The notes: generated from the letters alone by a model not told the origin. 64,000 bases of DNA from Gyrodactylus bullatarudis (GCA_012064415.1 SSNU01000295.1:124001-188000), one strand, 5' to 3'. Counted from the stretch's first letter, positions 32,413 to 45,130 are shown. Made by a program: numbers and translations.

Positions 32413-34302
32413 ATTCTATACCTTCTTCAGAGCTAGTTGCAAGTAAAAAATTCTAATTTAAAATTTTTTCAATCTAAAATCAAATTTTTTCATTCTGATT
32501 AGCAAGGGGCCAGAGAAGTAATAGGGGGTTGGGGGTAAATATTTTTATTATTTTCAATCTGAGTTGACATTTTTGCATTCTGATTTCAAATTTTTGCATT
32601 CTGAATTCATCATTTTTCAATCTAAACTGAAAAATTTTCATTCTGATTTGCAAAGAGTCCCGAGAATTAATTAGGGGGGTGGGGTGATTATTTAACATTT
32701 TTCATTCTGATTTCAAATTTTTTCATTCTTAATTGATAATATTTCAATCTGAATTAAAAAAAATCAAAACTAATTTGAAAAAGTCTTTTTCTTTTCCTTA
32801 CTTTGTTAATTTATTTATAATCTTTTGAAATAAAAAAAACATTTCATTGTATAATATTCTCATCTAAATTTTCATCATCTAAAACTTTAATATAGTATCT
32901 TTCCACATGGAAAACAGAAGAGGATATCTTTTCAGAAGTAATAGATTCTCTCGCTGTTTCAGCAATTCGTTCTAATGTTTGTGTTCTAAATTCTGCGATT
33001 GATAAGTTCCCATTTTCTCTGGTGTATTCAAGAATGGTTGGTCTTTCTAAGGCAAGTATTCTTTTTATTTCACACTTGTGAATGCTCCATATCAGTTCAA
33101 TCGGGTTCAATAAGAATGAATATGGAGCTAATCTTAGAATTTTAACATCATCTTCTAATACTTCTTCTTCTATCCTTGAATGAACTGGAGCATTATCTAT
33201 TACAATCGTCATTGGAGACAAACCGGAATCACTGGAAATGTTAATCAATTCATTAATGTAGAGGAGAAAATCAGGTTTTTTAAAGCTACCTCTTTTAATT
33301 TTGAAGTGAACCAGTTGGTTCATAGATATAGATCCTATGCAATGTAAATTAAGACCTTTTGAATTTGGATTGATTATATTAGCTCTGACTCCAATCTTTG
33401 ATCGTTCTTGTGTTCGTTTACAGAAAAGATTAAAATTTGTTTCGTCCAGCCAAATTATATGACGACCTTCAGACCGATCTTCCATCAAATTTTTAACGTA
33501 ATCCTTTCTTTTAATTTTATTTTCCAATGTATTCATTCCAACCGGAATATTACGAACATCTTTTAAGGAATAAAACTCTCCATCAAGCCAATTTAGTACA
33601 GTGGATTGACAAATTTCCAAATTATAACGTACATGAACAAATTCTTTGCAGTCTTTAAGAGTCATTGAAGGATTAGACTCAATTTTTTGGATAATAGCAT
33701 GCATGATTTCAGGTGTCTTTTTAGTCGAATTTGTACCATCACGAGATTTTGGCTGGATCTCTCCAGATTTGATCCAATTATAGGCTGTATGATACGGGAC
33801 ATCAGAATTTGCAGCAAATTCCTTCCAGGGTTTACCTTCCTCAACTAATTCCAAAATCTTGGCTCTAACCTTATCATCGTGTTTACGATAGCGTGGCATT
33901 TTAAAAATGAATGATTATCATGACGTATTTAGAGTCTAATCATCTTAAAAGAATTCCATTGGTCGAAGGAAATAGGTTTTTTTTCGTAAGAAAATTGAGG
34001 AAAGAATAAAAAATTCAGAATGCTAAAAAAAATTTTTCAAATTAGTTTTGATTTTTTTTAATTCAGATTGAAATATTATCAATTAAGAATGAAAAAATTT
34101 GAAATCAGAATGAAAAATGTTAAATAATCACCCCACCCCCCTAATTAATTCTCGGGACTCTTTGCAAATCAGAATGAAAATTTTTCAGTTTAGATTGAAA
34201 AATGATGAATTCAGAATGCAAAAATTTGAAATCAGAATGCAAAAATGTCAACTCAGATTGAAAATAATAAAAATATTTACCCCCAACCCCCTATTACTTC
34301 AG
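32413..34302 (-). mobile_element. IS630/Tc1/mariner-superfamily transposon with long terminal inverted repeats
   Basis: Near-identical inverted repeats of about 270 bp (32515-32786 and 34033-34302) flank one transposase gene. Each repeat contains iterations of a unit like TTTCATTCTGATTTCAAATT and two G-rich blocks (GGGGGTTGGGGG and GGGGGGTGGGG). On the left, a further ~100 bp out to about 32413 matches the solo repeat at 41383-41575, so the right end seems truncated by that amount at 34302, where it joins the inverted 46-bp repeat. No TA target duplication can therefore be checked on the right. Confidence 0.8.
32844..33899 (-). CDS. DDE transposase with DD32E spacing, intact
   Basis: The 351-residue ORF would mobilise the flanking element. 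An N-terminal helix-turn-helix region (KILELVEEGKPWKEFAANSD, residues 14-33, then YHTAYNWIKSG) precedes a second HTH-like part and a DDE_3-type catalytic domain. The acidic residues are D152 (IIWLDETNFNLF), D235 (IVIDNAPVHS) and E268 (PYSFLLNPIELIW). The second and third are separated by 32 residues, unlike the 34 of classical Tc1 and mariner. The ORF has no frameshift. It reads like a domesticable or recently active gene, but its full flanking repeats argue for a transposon. Confidence 0.88.
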   Translation of the reverse strand: MPRYRKHDDKVRAKILELVEEGKPWKEFAANSDVPYHTAYNWIKSGEIQPKSRDGTNSTKKTPEIMHAIIQKIESNPSMTLKDCKEFVHVRYNLEICQSTVLNWLDGEFYSLKDVRNIPVGMNTLENKIKRKDYVKNLMEDRSEGRHIIWLDETNFNLFCKRTQERSKIGVRANIINPNSKGLNLHCIGSISMNQLVHFKIKRGSFKKPDFLLYINELINISSDSGLSPMTIVIDNAPVHSRIEEEVLEDDVKILRLAPYSFLLNPIELIWSIHKCEIKRILALERPTILEYTRENGNLSIAEFRTQTLERIAETARESITSEKISSSVFHVERYYIKVLDDENLDENIIQ

Positions 34303-34348
34303 TGTTAATAAACCTCTTGTTTTTTCAATTTTTTTAAAATTCCTAAAT
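34303..34348. repeat. 46-bp repeat, inverted partner of 31853-31898
   Basis: The complement of this segment matches 31853-31898 at about 45 of 46 positions. It begins exactly where the transposon's right repeat stops matching the left one. Confidence 0.65.
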
Positions 34349-37229
34349 GCAAATAAGTGGATTTTCGGACGTATATACAAAATTACGTGAATCTCTAATA
34401 AATGATTTTTTTATGATCAAGTTCTCAAAGTTTTCTGAAGGTATTTTGGAAACCGAATTAGAATTATTCAATCCTAATTCCCATTGGGAATGAAGCAGAG
34501 TAACCACCTAAAGTACAATCTAAAATGTATTTTTTTATCCAACTGGTTCACTACCTAATGAGACACTAACGAAGCTCTATTTAGAATTATCATTCATGTT
34601 TTATAATAGATAAATGTAAATTAAATGTACTTTGAGACAGATATCATAAAAGTTTCTCCATGAAAACTGTATAATTTCATCAAATCATAATGTTTCTTCT
34701 GCTTTTCAGACAATTTCATTGAAAGCCATTAATAATAATAGTAATAAGTACTCTGAATGTATTTAATAATACCCAAACTACTTAAAAGTATAACTCATAG
34801 TGTATATTAATAATAGGGAAAAAAGGAAAAACAGTAACCATTTTAACAGTTGTCCAGAACCATCACTGGATATGCGAAATATTACCCATATACAATTTTA
34901 TACATTGTATTATGATTTTATTATTAATGATAAAAGAATATGTTTTGTATGTAAATCTCGAATTTCAATAAAAATCAAACCGTATATAACAGAGAGTACA
35001 TTACTCTTGAAAGAGACATGTAATTTATTGCGGCTTTTCCTTATCATCTCTCTTTGATACTCTTCACATGGACATTACGCCATATTTGAAAGATTGATAA
35101 TTTCAAGCATTATTCATGACTAATGAGTATCAAACTTAAAAAAATTCAAACTTTATATTTCACTTTCTTTTGTATTCTTTCAGTGGCTGAGTAATTTCTA
35201 ATTTGATTTGAATTCAGAATATTCTCATTCAGTACTCTATTGTAGGAGGGCAAAAGTTTTCCAACCCCTTAAAATTGACCAAGAAAAATTAAGTATAATT
35301 AGAAGAGAAAGACAAACTTGCCATATACGTATGTATCTAATACTCACGAAGAGAATTGAACAACGTCAATTTGCGCCTCCATTTTTCAATGAACTTCACC
35401 ATGAGAAATAACTAGTTCACTATTTTTATTCGGCATATCAAATTTGATGCATTTTAAAAAGAAATTTCAGAAAAATCCAAATTTTAAAGGCATTGTAAAA
35501 AAGGGTTTTAAGGTGATCTCAGGTAACATCAAATGGACATAGTTTCCTCAAGCAAATTCAAGGGTTTATGTTTGAAATAGAAATTTAAAATTGAAGATGA
35601 ATTTTAAGTTTAAATATGAATAGGAAAAATTATTGGATAGATATCCTAACCTTAAAAAATATCTTTGTGTACTCCACGATCAAAGAAATAATTAGGAAAA
35701 ACAAAAAAACTCTGATCAATGTTAGACTTGTTTTATTTCTCTTCCTCAGTTCCAAATAACGAGATGAAATACTTCCGGTATCATTCAAAGGAAATATGTT
35801 TAATAATAGATATCAATGATAATGATAATTTTACTAGGAGAACGAGTGGAGAATTCGATATGAAACTTGAATTGGATCTTAAAAGAGTAGATTTCTCTGG
35901 GCAGATTAATAAAATTTAGCACAATTATTAGCCATTAGCTCCAAACTGTTAAATGTTGAAAAAAATCTCTTGATTACACAGTCTAGCTGTTACACTTTTT
36001 TCCTGTATATTCTATAAAATTATAACAGTATGTCTATCAGGTTCTGAAATATTTATTTCAGGTCCGAGTCTATTTAATGACTCGAAACATTGAATATGAA
36101 TTCATATTCGGAATCAGAATGAATCATAGATGAATAATGAAACCTTAAATCATTTGATAACCCTTAATTAAAAACTGTTTTTTCGACACTTTTCATTACA
36201 TTTTCCCTATCGACCTATTAATTATAGGATATTTTAAATAAATAAGGTGAATTTAGTCAATTCTGATAAAATCACTTTTGGTCCAACATTTTTCAGGAAG
36301 ATTGATAAACAGGCTATTTAATGGTGTGTATCTTTTTTTTGGATCTTTATTTTACAAAAATTTTTAGGTCTAATATTTTGGCCCACATATGGCCCATGGA
36401 CTTGAAAGTGTTAAGCCTGTAGATTTCGAGAAATATTCGAATTTGTGTTTGATCAAATTGTAAGTCTTATTTCTACTCTAAAAAGTTTACTAAGATCGCA
36501 TTAAAATTTAAAAAGACGGAAATAATTTGCAAAAAATTCTCGTTGTCTCAAACTTTTCAGCTACCTCTTCTGGTTTAGAAGCTCTGGCTCGATAGTATCT
36601 CTCAAATTTCAATTTTTTAGTAAAATTAAAAAATTCAAATCTCTTTTCGAAACTGTTGAAACTGGCACTGTTAGATTATCCATACAATGACATGTTTACA
36701 AATAGTTAGCTTGAAAATTAGGACAACCTCCGAAAACGGTGTATATTGTATTTTTTGATCTGAATGAATGTTTTTCTGCTATTTAATCAATGTGTTTGGA
36801 TTGATACAAACACGTATTAAAATTTAACTGTGGAATGCTTCTTTCAGAGAAAATCTTTATTTTCAAGAAAAGGTTAAACTTAAATATTGATTTATTACCC
36901 CTTTTGATTATCAGAAAATTCAAAAGGTTCCATTTCCCACACTAATGGAGAGTTTTCTGAGGCCAAATTCGAATTATCAATCCAAAGTTTCAGTATTACA
37001 TTGACAAATCGCTTCAAATAATTGAAATCAGCAATAAGTTGAAAAAGTCAAAATTCAAAAATATCCCAATATCGACCAGATTGATTTTTTTTCGGAAAAT
37101 TTTTAATTCCAATAACTCATGGACTCATTTGACAAAGTGACCTAAAAAATAATTCTGCACCTGACTATCCGGAGAAAAAAATATTTAGTTTTTTGCAAAA
37201 ATTGTATCTACATATCAACTAGCTTTATG
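34349..37229. other. Gene desert, nothing firm recognised
   Basis: A+T-rich sequence with short spurious frames only. The frames near 34800, 35208 and 35719 show no domain or coding-like composition. A palindrome TTCCCATTGGGAA lies near 34479. The end of this stretch, near 37195, carries ATCTACATATCAACTAGCTT, a diverged end of the CTAGTT repeat family. Confidence 0.35.
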
Positions 37230-37451
37230 CTAGATCTTGTTTGTAGAGAAAATATTTGAAGTATTCACTGGTATTTCAGGTCCTTTGATGTCTAATTCTA
37301 TGATTAGTGGTATTTTTATAGCGGATAGGCAACAGTTATTCTCAACCAGATCTCTGTCTCCACAAGCCCCCAACACAGCCCGGCAACTTTTATTTTTAAA
37401 TTTAACTCTGGTAAAAATCTGCTTGATAAAAGTTGATGCTTCCGTTGGCAA
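37230..37451 (-). pseudogene. Possible retroelement protease-like fragment
   Basis: A 73-codon open frame reads FTRVKFKNKSCRAVLGACGD, then VENNCCLSAIKIP and IKGPEIP. The order resembles the pepsin-like protease block of BEL/Pao and related retroelements (x-CRALLDxGSQ-xx-I), with the catalytic Asp region degraded. The G+C content is higher than the surroundings. There is no start, no neighbour and no terminal repeat. Chance is a real alternative. Confidence 0.25.
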
Positions 37452-37752
37452 ACGATAAAACAGTGTATTTAAATAAAAGGGTGAAATATTTCTATTTTTT
37501 ATACATTATGTAGTTATGAGATGAGGTTTCTCATATGACAAATTGTCCTAATTTCTTGACCAAGTCCAGGAATAATTTCATGAATTTCTATTCCATTCAT
37601 TCCTGTACAAATGATAAATCTAGCAGTTGTATTATTCTCCCTTTATATTTGGTATAATAAATATATAGAGGAAGATATGAATCGAGAAGAAATGAAGAAG
37701 TATTGCCTGAAACGTTTTTATTATTATTTCCCATGATCTAATTATTACCACT

Positions 37753-37773
37753 ATCATCATCATCATCATCATT
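37753..37773. repeat. (ATC)7 microsatellite
   Basis: Seven consecutive ATC triplets, followed by an ATT run, in a non-coding stretch. Confidence 0.9.
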
Positions 37774-38164
37774 ATTATTAGTATTTGATCCAAATTCTAT
37801 ACAAGCGAGAGAGAAAAAAATAAAGGAAGAAATTATCTACTTTAATCATTCAGGTTGTAATGGTCCAAAACTTTAGAAGGATAGCTAACTCATCCAAATG
37901 ACATTCCTCAGAAAATCTGTTAATACAAACAAGAATATGTCCAACTAATTGAATAAAACTATCCCCGAATTCTTATCAAATATCTAAAATATAACTACAA
38001 TTTTATGAGAATTATATAGTTAAAGATCAAAAGATTTTAATGAGTAATTATAGGATTATCCAAGATGATTTGAGTATGAATAGCATTCAAATAACGTTTT
38101 TAACACTCTAACCACTAGCCCTAGCTTACATGCTCTAAATTTCTAAATTATCAAATTGAAAAAA

Positions 38165-38640
38165 TGACTTGATCTAGAATTGGTGCGTCTGATTTCTACA
38201 TCTAGTAAATATGATTTTTACAAAATTCTCAATGATTTTGCTTGGAATCTAAATCACGAGGCCCACTTTCACCTAATCGATTTTTCAGAAAATAATCAAA
38301 TCTCGAGCTAATTCCTGTCTTTTGAACTTTTAGTTGAAAATTTTTTTTGATTTCATATCGAGAGTGTGATCAAAAGTTGATTTTTAGCATCCCCATTTGA
38401 CAAAGAGATCAGATATGCTGTATCAGAGATTAAGAATCACCCCATCATCGTGTGAAAATTGAATTTCAAAACAAGGAAACCTCTTATCACTAAAAAAGTT
38501 TTTATGTCATTTTTCAGGGATCTTGGGTCATTTAAATTATATTGATTTTCAAGCAGTAAAAATGGCCAAAATATCAGAACTTGATTTACACAAGATGATG
38601 GGGATGAATCGTAAAATCTTATTGAGCACATTTGATTTCT
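38165..38640. repeat. CTAGTT-family MITE, diverged copy
   Basis: ATGATTTTTACAAAATTCTC (from 38209), AAATCACGAGGCCCACTTTC, TTTTGAACTTTTAGTTGAAA and TGATCAAAAGTTGATTTTTA appear in the same order as in the copy at 43972-44312. The ends are eroded. Confidence 0.55.
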
Positions 38641-38668
38641 TTGACTAATTATAATTGATTAATTCCAT

Positions 38669-38841
38669 GATGGAACGAATTTTTTCGCCGATTACACGAG
38701 AAGGTTCCTCAACGAGTTTGGAACAACGCTCATTACCACACCGCCTAGGTATCATCAATCGAATGGTGTCGCGGAAGGGGCCATCAGAGACCTCAGTAAC
38801 TTACTGACAGTCTGTTCTATGACAAAAATGGTGGAGATATA
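38669..38841 (+). pseudogene. Ty3/gypsy-type integrase fragment
   Basis: A frame reads DGTNFFADYTRRFLNEFG, then TTPPRYHQSNGVAEGAI and RDLSNLLTVCSM before a stop. This is the end of a retroviral-type integrase core: the second catalytic Asp (DGTNF, usually DNGTQF) and the catalytic Glu of NGVAE. The rest of the element is missing. The piece has a higher G+C content than its surroundings. Confidence 0.8.
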
Positions 38842-41130
38842 GATTTTCATGAGAATGAACGCAAGTACATTAAAGGAGTCGCATGAAAGGAACCTGTTCC
38901 GGTGAACGATACACCTGCACTGACAAAAAATATTAACTAGCTGTAGATCTGAAGTAAGAACCCATACATCTGTCTTTATAAATATCTGTCTTTAGTTCAT
39001 TGATGAGTATTTATTTCAAAAATATCTTTTAAATGATTATAATCTGTTAAATCAAAATAAGAATAAAAAATGTTATATTCCCAATATAAATGCTCTCATA
39101 CAATCCCCAGGGGTGGTATAAATTTTTAGATGTTGTCTATTCTGTTGATTGGAATCAAGTGAAAAAATAATAATTTTTTTTTTCAATAATATAAAACGTA
39201 ATGATAATAATTCAGAGTATTCCTATCTAAAAATAAAGTACGCAAATTGTATCATTTTTCATAAATTTACCGCCACATTTCTACATAGTCTAGTAGCTAT
39301 TTCATTTAAATGACTCATGAAATGAAATAGGATTACGAGGGGAAAATAAAAATATTATTTTATGATACCACATCTTACATGATGATAACCCAGCCATTGA
39401 TACCAACGTAGACACTGTGCTCTTGTGTCTCATAACATAACTCAAACAACTCCTTGAGGAGAAAACAAGAAATATGTAAGCAATATATCCATCTATCTTG
39501 TATTAGATTATTCTTTTTTTGTGGAAAAGAGAAAATATTCCTTGGGGTCATGTTATTGAGTGTAATAAAAAAAGTTTGATAACCATCCCACACTCTCTCT
39601 TTAATATCTTGCATAAGAGCCACTGAAAAAAAGAATTGCTCTTTCAGTTGAAGATGTGCTCACGTTAAAGGGATATATTGGCGAGGGGAAAACAAAAGAA
39701 TTATTGTTTGTTTTTTAAATTATTCATAGTTCTGTATCACTCTCAGTTTTCATTGAGTTTTGAAGGGGTTAAGCTTAACAAGGGGGGATACTATGGATGA
39801 ACGAGTCCTTTCTATTAGGAACAAAAATTTGATAGAAGAACCGAATTCAAATGAATACAGTTTTTTAATACAATTAATCAACTGAATAACTTCAATAATT
39901 TGTTCTTACTCTGATAAATTCCTATTCTGATGTAAGAATTGATAAATTCGTTTTGTCTGAGAAAAATGTGTAAAATAAAAATGATTCAAATAATCTTGAA
40001 GAAGATTTTAACTGGTGTTTGAATTGAAAAAATTATTTTCTATATTCCATCAATCCTTTATGAGTTATACTCAAGTTTCATAAACATTTAAAATTTATTT
40101 TACGAATTTCAAGCAGTGGGTTTAAGTTTATTTGAATAATTCTTTTCCCGTCAGAACTTTAAAAGACGAATGACAACGAAATGACAAATTTTAACTTTGA
40201 TTTTAATTATTTTTGCAGATTTCAAAGTAATAATTGATCAAAAGCCGTTTAGAGGTCCACATTTAGACAACGGGACCCAACTGAAATTTTAAGAATCCCC
40301 TCATAACCGTTGGAAAGTACATTCTTTGTGATTGTGATCCTAAAAATGTCCTCTGACCACCTGACTTAGTCTGAATTGATCAATAAATTCAACTCAAAGT
40401 TCGAAGAATGGAATTTGGCTCCAACTCAAAAAATTACTGATTTCTAAACTTCTTGCTTTATATTCAATTCTTTAAAAATTGTGCAGTACTCGCCAAATGA
40501 TAGCTTTGGAATATTCTAAGAGGTGTGAATCATATTTTTGCCTAAATTGCCATGTTTCTTCAAAAGAAATTTAAAGTAATATGAAGTCTATGGAATAGTA
40601 TAGAATTTCAACAAGTTTGATGATAATCTATAAATTTCTCCAAAAACAACAAAACCAGAATGAAAATATGAAATAAAGCTGTAGTAGGATGAATTAACCC
40701 AGCATTCCCATTATGGTTTTCGGCATCCATTTATTTTGTGATTGTCTATCTTTATCCACCATATCAATCCAATTTTATTCCAAGATTCGGTTGATAGAGA
40801 AATAGACAAGATCAGATATCCCTGTGCTTATATCAAATGCTTCTGTCTAAAGTACTTTTCAATTGTCGAATACTCTGAGTAGTTTCATCTAAAATTTGAA
40901 ATCAACAGAGTAGAACTTATCTGGTAGACAGACAATATGCTAATTTCTGGTTGTGTGAAACATTTAATTTGTTTATTGCTTAAGAAATCGTTTTTTCTAA
41001 CACTTGATTAAGCTTATTTTTCATAAGCTACGTAATTTCTTCGGGAATCTGTCTGTAGAGAAAAAAAGTTATCTAACTCATTATTTACGTTATATTGTTT
41101 TTTGTTTGTTTGATAATTACCCTTTAGATG
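38842..41130. other. Spacer, no supported gene
   Basis: Some Met-started frames occur (for example minus 39623-39375), but none shows a domain or coding-like composition. Short phrases near 40250-40330 (GGGACCCAACTG, CCCCTCATAACCGTT) loosely echo the CTAGTT repeat family. Confidence 0.35.
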
Positions 41131-41139
41131 AGAGTGTTC

Positions 41140-41700
41140 ATCCATAGATACCGATTATTGATTCTAAATCTCTGATACAACATATTTGATCTTTTTGTCA
41201 AATGGTGATACTAAAAATTAACTTTTGATATCAGCAAAATTTTACTACTCTAAAAAACTACTTAAAAAGTTCTAAAAAATGGGAAATTGGTGCTACTTCC
41301 AGATTTGAAATATGCCATAAAGCTGATTTTTTCAAAATTTTTTTCTCTTGATATAGGAATAGGAGGCCTCATGATCTAATCAGAATGAATATTTTTCAGT
41401 TCGGATTGAAAAATGATGAATTTATAATGCAAAAATTTCAATTCAGATTGAAAATTATAAAAATAATTAATCCCCAACCCCCTATTACTTCTCTCTTCTG
41501 GCCCTTTGCTAATCAGAATGAAAAAATTTTAAATCAAAATTCTTAACTTGCAACTAGCTCTGGAAAAGGTATAGATTACAAAAGATCTTGATCAAATTTG
41601 ATTTCTCGATAAAAAATTTTAGAATTTTGTAAAAATCATTAATTTCCATCTTCATATTAACTAGCTATAACTTTTATCAGTCTGATCTTCTTGAGGTGTG
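41140..41700. repeat. CTAGTT-family MITE split by a transposon end
   Basis: Read on the minus strand from 41694, CTAGTTAATATGAAGATGGA and TGATTTTTACAAAATTCTA start the element, and AGATCATGAGGCCTCC resumes at about 41378 after the interruption. The interior continues to about 41140. The interruption is the solo terminal repeat at 41383-41575, so that element inserted later. Confidence 0.6.
41383..41575. repeat. Solo terminal repeat of the DD32E transposon family
   Basis: AATCAGAATGAA, CAGATTGAAAA, CCCCAACCCCCTATTACTTC and TTGCAACTAGCTCTGG match the left terminal repeat of the element at 32413-34302, including the outer ~100 bp lost from that element's right end. There is no transposase. It may be a MITE derived from the family or a deletion product. 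Confidence 0.65.
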
Positions 41701-43971
41701 AATTTCAAGCCAATTCACAATGGATCAATTGTGAATTTTACTTTTAATGATAAAAAATAACTAGATGGTCTGTGTATAGATGAGTTTATTGAATGGTTAT
41801 TTTGAGATCAACTAGATTTTTCTTTCAATTTCTCGAGAATTATGAAATACAATTCACGAATATATCATACAAAGCAATCTTAATTAGTTTTTCTTCAATC
41901 AAGATTAACCTTTATTCCTCTCTCATAAGGGACATAAAACTTATTTTTTATTGTATACCAAAATGTTTAATCAAAAAACAAAATTTAAAACGCACTTTAA
42001 GAGGAGGAGATGGGAGATAACGGAGAAACAAAGTCATCAAATTCTGGAGAGAAACCCTTGCTAGCCTCCAGCTATCATGAAAGATAAATTTTAGATTTCC
42101 TCTTCTATTCCAAGTAATGCGTGTCCTTTATCATGTAAAGATTTTTTAATAAATAAATCATGGAACATGAAATGATTTAAAACCTTATAAAATTCTCATG
42201 AGATCAACTTACCCTTTTTCAAGTGGCAGAATATGAAGAATTAATTCATATTTTGAAGTTTTATGTAAAACGTGTCAAAAAATATTAAATAATATTTTAG
42301 TGGAAACCATGAAAGAACCATGAACCACAATCGAATTCTGGATTATAATTATGATGTTAAGAGTGTTATACTTCTTCAAAGAAAGTTGTTTTTTCCCGAA
42401 TATTTAATTTTTGAATAAAAGTTTTTTGAAAACCTATTTCTCAAGGTCATGCATGTAGAATTCGGATATGCAATCGGTTGAACTCTATTTAAATTTGCTA
42501 AAGCTTTCAAATTTTTGATCAAAAAATGACCTAATTCTTGATCGATAACTCCTGAACTAAATATAAAAGCGTTAGCACAACTGTAGATTCTTGATCAGCG
42601 TATTCACGAACCGTAGGATAGTCAATAAAGATTGAATGCGAGTCATGAAAGAAAATTTTTGGTACTAAATAGTTGAAGATTAGTTTTGGTAAAAAAACGA
42701 GAACTCATTGTGAGGATGTAGAAATATTATCACAATGAATTCCTCATCGAATTCTGAAAAAAATTTCGAAGATGTTCAGTTTTTTTGCCCTTTGCAATGA
42801 TTTATTTAATCGAATAGGTTTTAAAAATTTAATTACACCTGTTGGTCGTTGAAGAAAATGATAAAATAGGTTAAATTTCGATATTTTTCCTAAAATTAAC
42901 TTTCCAAATTGTAGGAGCAATGAAATCTTTGTAAATTTTGAAGCTAGTTGACATGAGGATGAAAATTTACTATTTTTACAAATTCTCAGGAATAGTGAAT
43001 TTCGAATTCCATGATGAAATAAGCCCGTAAGTTGTTGAGATAAAAAAATTCTGAATCCGGTCGTACGAAATCAGAATGTGTCCCAATTTTTATCGATTTT
43101 GGAGATTTAAACAATGAAATGCTAATATTCAAGATCAAAATTAGACCAGAGATTCAAATTCAGGCAAAGAAGTTCACAGAAATTCTCATCATTTTGGGAA
43201 ATCGAAGAATTTGAATTTTTAAATTATCAAAAAGGGGACCCAAACTTTTATTGTAAACTTTCACCTTTTATATCAATCGGGTTTACTAATTATTATTTGT
43301 GTAATCTTGACAATTTACTGGTTGGTATTAACATTGAAAGTAAAATTAAATTTGTATCCATTCTGATAACTAATCGAGATAAAAACTGACTGAAATTAAA
43401 ATTTGATTCGGGAATATTCATGATCAAATGGATCTCTTGAAAATCTCGATAAAATAAACTCTCAAGTGGCTACATCAAAAAAGCGAGAATTTCATAAACA
43501 AATTTTAACTGTCATATGAGTAGATTTTTTTTAGTTCAAAGATATACGCTAGAGATCTGTTTTACATATGGGATTATAAACTGAGTGGATGAAACAAACA
43601 AAGTCTGAGACTTTTAAAGTTCATATTTCATAAAAACGAAAGTTAGTACGTAGGAGAAAATTCTCTTTTGTTATTACAGATTGAGGATGAGCATTGAAGA
43701 AATTGTGATTTACTCAATTCTATATGGTCAAAGAAGGTAAAGAAAGTTTTGAGAAAATTGATGATAAGAAAAATGCTTCCGCTTAAACCCTATAAGTCCC
43801 ATTGTAGGCAATATGCATAGATTTCTCGATTCTAAAATGTTCAACTTCATAGTTCAGAATAAATACTTTGATCGAATAGTATTGATTCTGTATTAAAGTG
43901 GCAATGATATCTCATATTTGATATTATTATTTTCAAGTAACCATCGGAGATTTCAAAGCTTTTCAATACAC
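41701..43971. other. Spacer with decayed repeat fragments
   Basis: No ORF is supported. A CTAGTT-family fragment seems present at about 42943-43000 (CTAGTTGACATGAGGATGAA). Nothing else was recognised. Confidence 0.35.
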
Positions 43972-44312
43972 CTAGTTAATATGAAGATGGGAATTTATGA
44001 TTTTTACAAAATTAGAAATTTTTTTCATCAAGAAATCAAATTTGAACAAGATCTTTTGGAATCTAGATTGTAGGTTCCACTTTCAGGATCGGAAGAAAAA
44101 TAATTTGAAAAAAAACAAATTTTAGGAAAGTTATGGTATATTTCAAATCAAGCGATGGCGCCGAATTCCCATTTTTTTGAACTTTGAGTTGATAATTTTT
44201 GTTGATTTAAAAGTGAGAGAATGATCAAAAGTTGATTTTTAAGATCACGATTAGTCAAAGAAATCAAATTGTAAAAATCATAAATTCCCATCTTCATATT
44301 AATTAGCTTTAA
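43972..44312. repeat. CTAGTT-family MITE, best-preserved copy
   Basis: The left end CTAGTTAATATGAAGATGGG and the inverted right end CCCATCTTCATATTAATTAG frame about 340 bp with inverted repeats near 35 bp. The interior has TCTAGATTGTAGGTTCCAC and TTTTGAACTTTGAGTTGA. No ORF. Confidence 0.7.
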
Positions 44313-44727
44313 TATTTAAATCACTTACACTATAATGAAAATGATTAGGAGAAATTATTTTAGCATCTATCATGTGAAAAATTTAGTAATTTCATTGTTC
44401 TCCATTATATATACATATTACTGATTCTATTGAGCAACTCATTATTGCTTATAAAAGTGCACCAGTGGCAGAATCTAAAAAAGTTGAAACTCATGCACTC
44501 ATCATTCGAATTACTTATAAGATTGATCAAACTAATAATTATTAGCAGATACAGGAGGAAAAATATTTATTCTGGCTTCTATGAAAAACGGGGTGTGCAT
44601 ATTCTCAAAAAAAGTGTAATAATGTGTGATTCATTTAAGCCTTGAAAAATACTTGTTGTTGCCCACATTTGATAGAAAATCTATAAATCTCCTGGTATTG
44701 GAAAAAAACTCAGCTCTATCATATACA

Positions 44728-45130
44728 CCTATTGAATATGAAGATAAGAATTTATGATTTTTACAAAATTCTCAATTTTTTCATCAAGAAATCAAATATG
44801 ATCAAGATTTTTTGGAATCTAGATCATGCGGCCCTCTGTCACGATAGGGAGAAAATAAATTCATAAAAAAATCAATTTTTAAGGAAAATACGGCAAATTT
44901 GAAATCTTGAATTAGCGCCAAATTTCCATTTTTTTGAACTTTGAGTTGAAAATTTTTTTTGATTTCAATGTGAGAGAGTGATCAAAATTTGGTTTTTAGA
45001 ATCTCAAAGAAATCAAATATGCTGAATATGGTTTTAAGAATCACCCCATAATCGTGTAAAAATCAAATTTTGAATTTTTCAATGAAAAATTTTCATCATT
45101 TTCCCTACTTGAAAGTCGATGAAATTTGAT
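44728..45130. repeat. CTAGTT-family MITE, further copy
   Basis: GAATATGAAGATAAGAATTT and GATTTTTACAAAATTCTC start the copy. AGATCATGCGGCCCTCTGTC and TTTTGAACTTTGAGTTGAAA follow in family order. The right end fades near 45130 without a clean inverted terminus. Confidence 0.6.

Noticed and set aside
34117..34308. 63-codon frame, nearly identical to one at 32698-32480
   Set aside because: Both are translations of the transposon's terminal inverted repeats, not genes.
34479..34491. TTCCCATTGGGAA palindrome as a regulatory site
   Set aside because: No gene nearby; such short palindromes are expected by chance.
38100..38130. A-box-like CTAGTGGTTAGAGTG on the minus strand
   Set aside because: No B box at the needed distance, so no tRNA or SINE call.
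41793..42020. 75-codon plus frame
   Set aside because: No domain, no codon pattern, surrounded by repeats.
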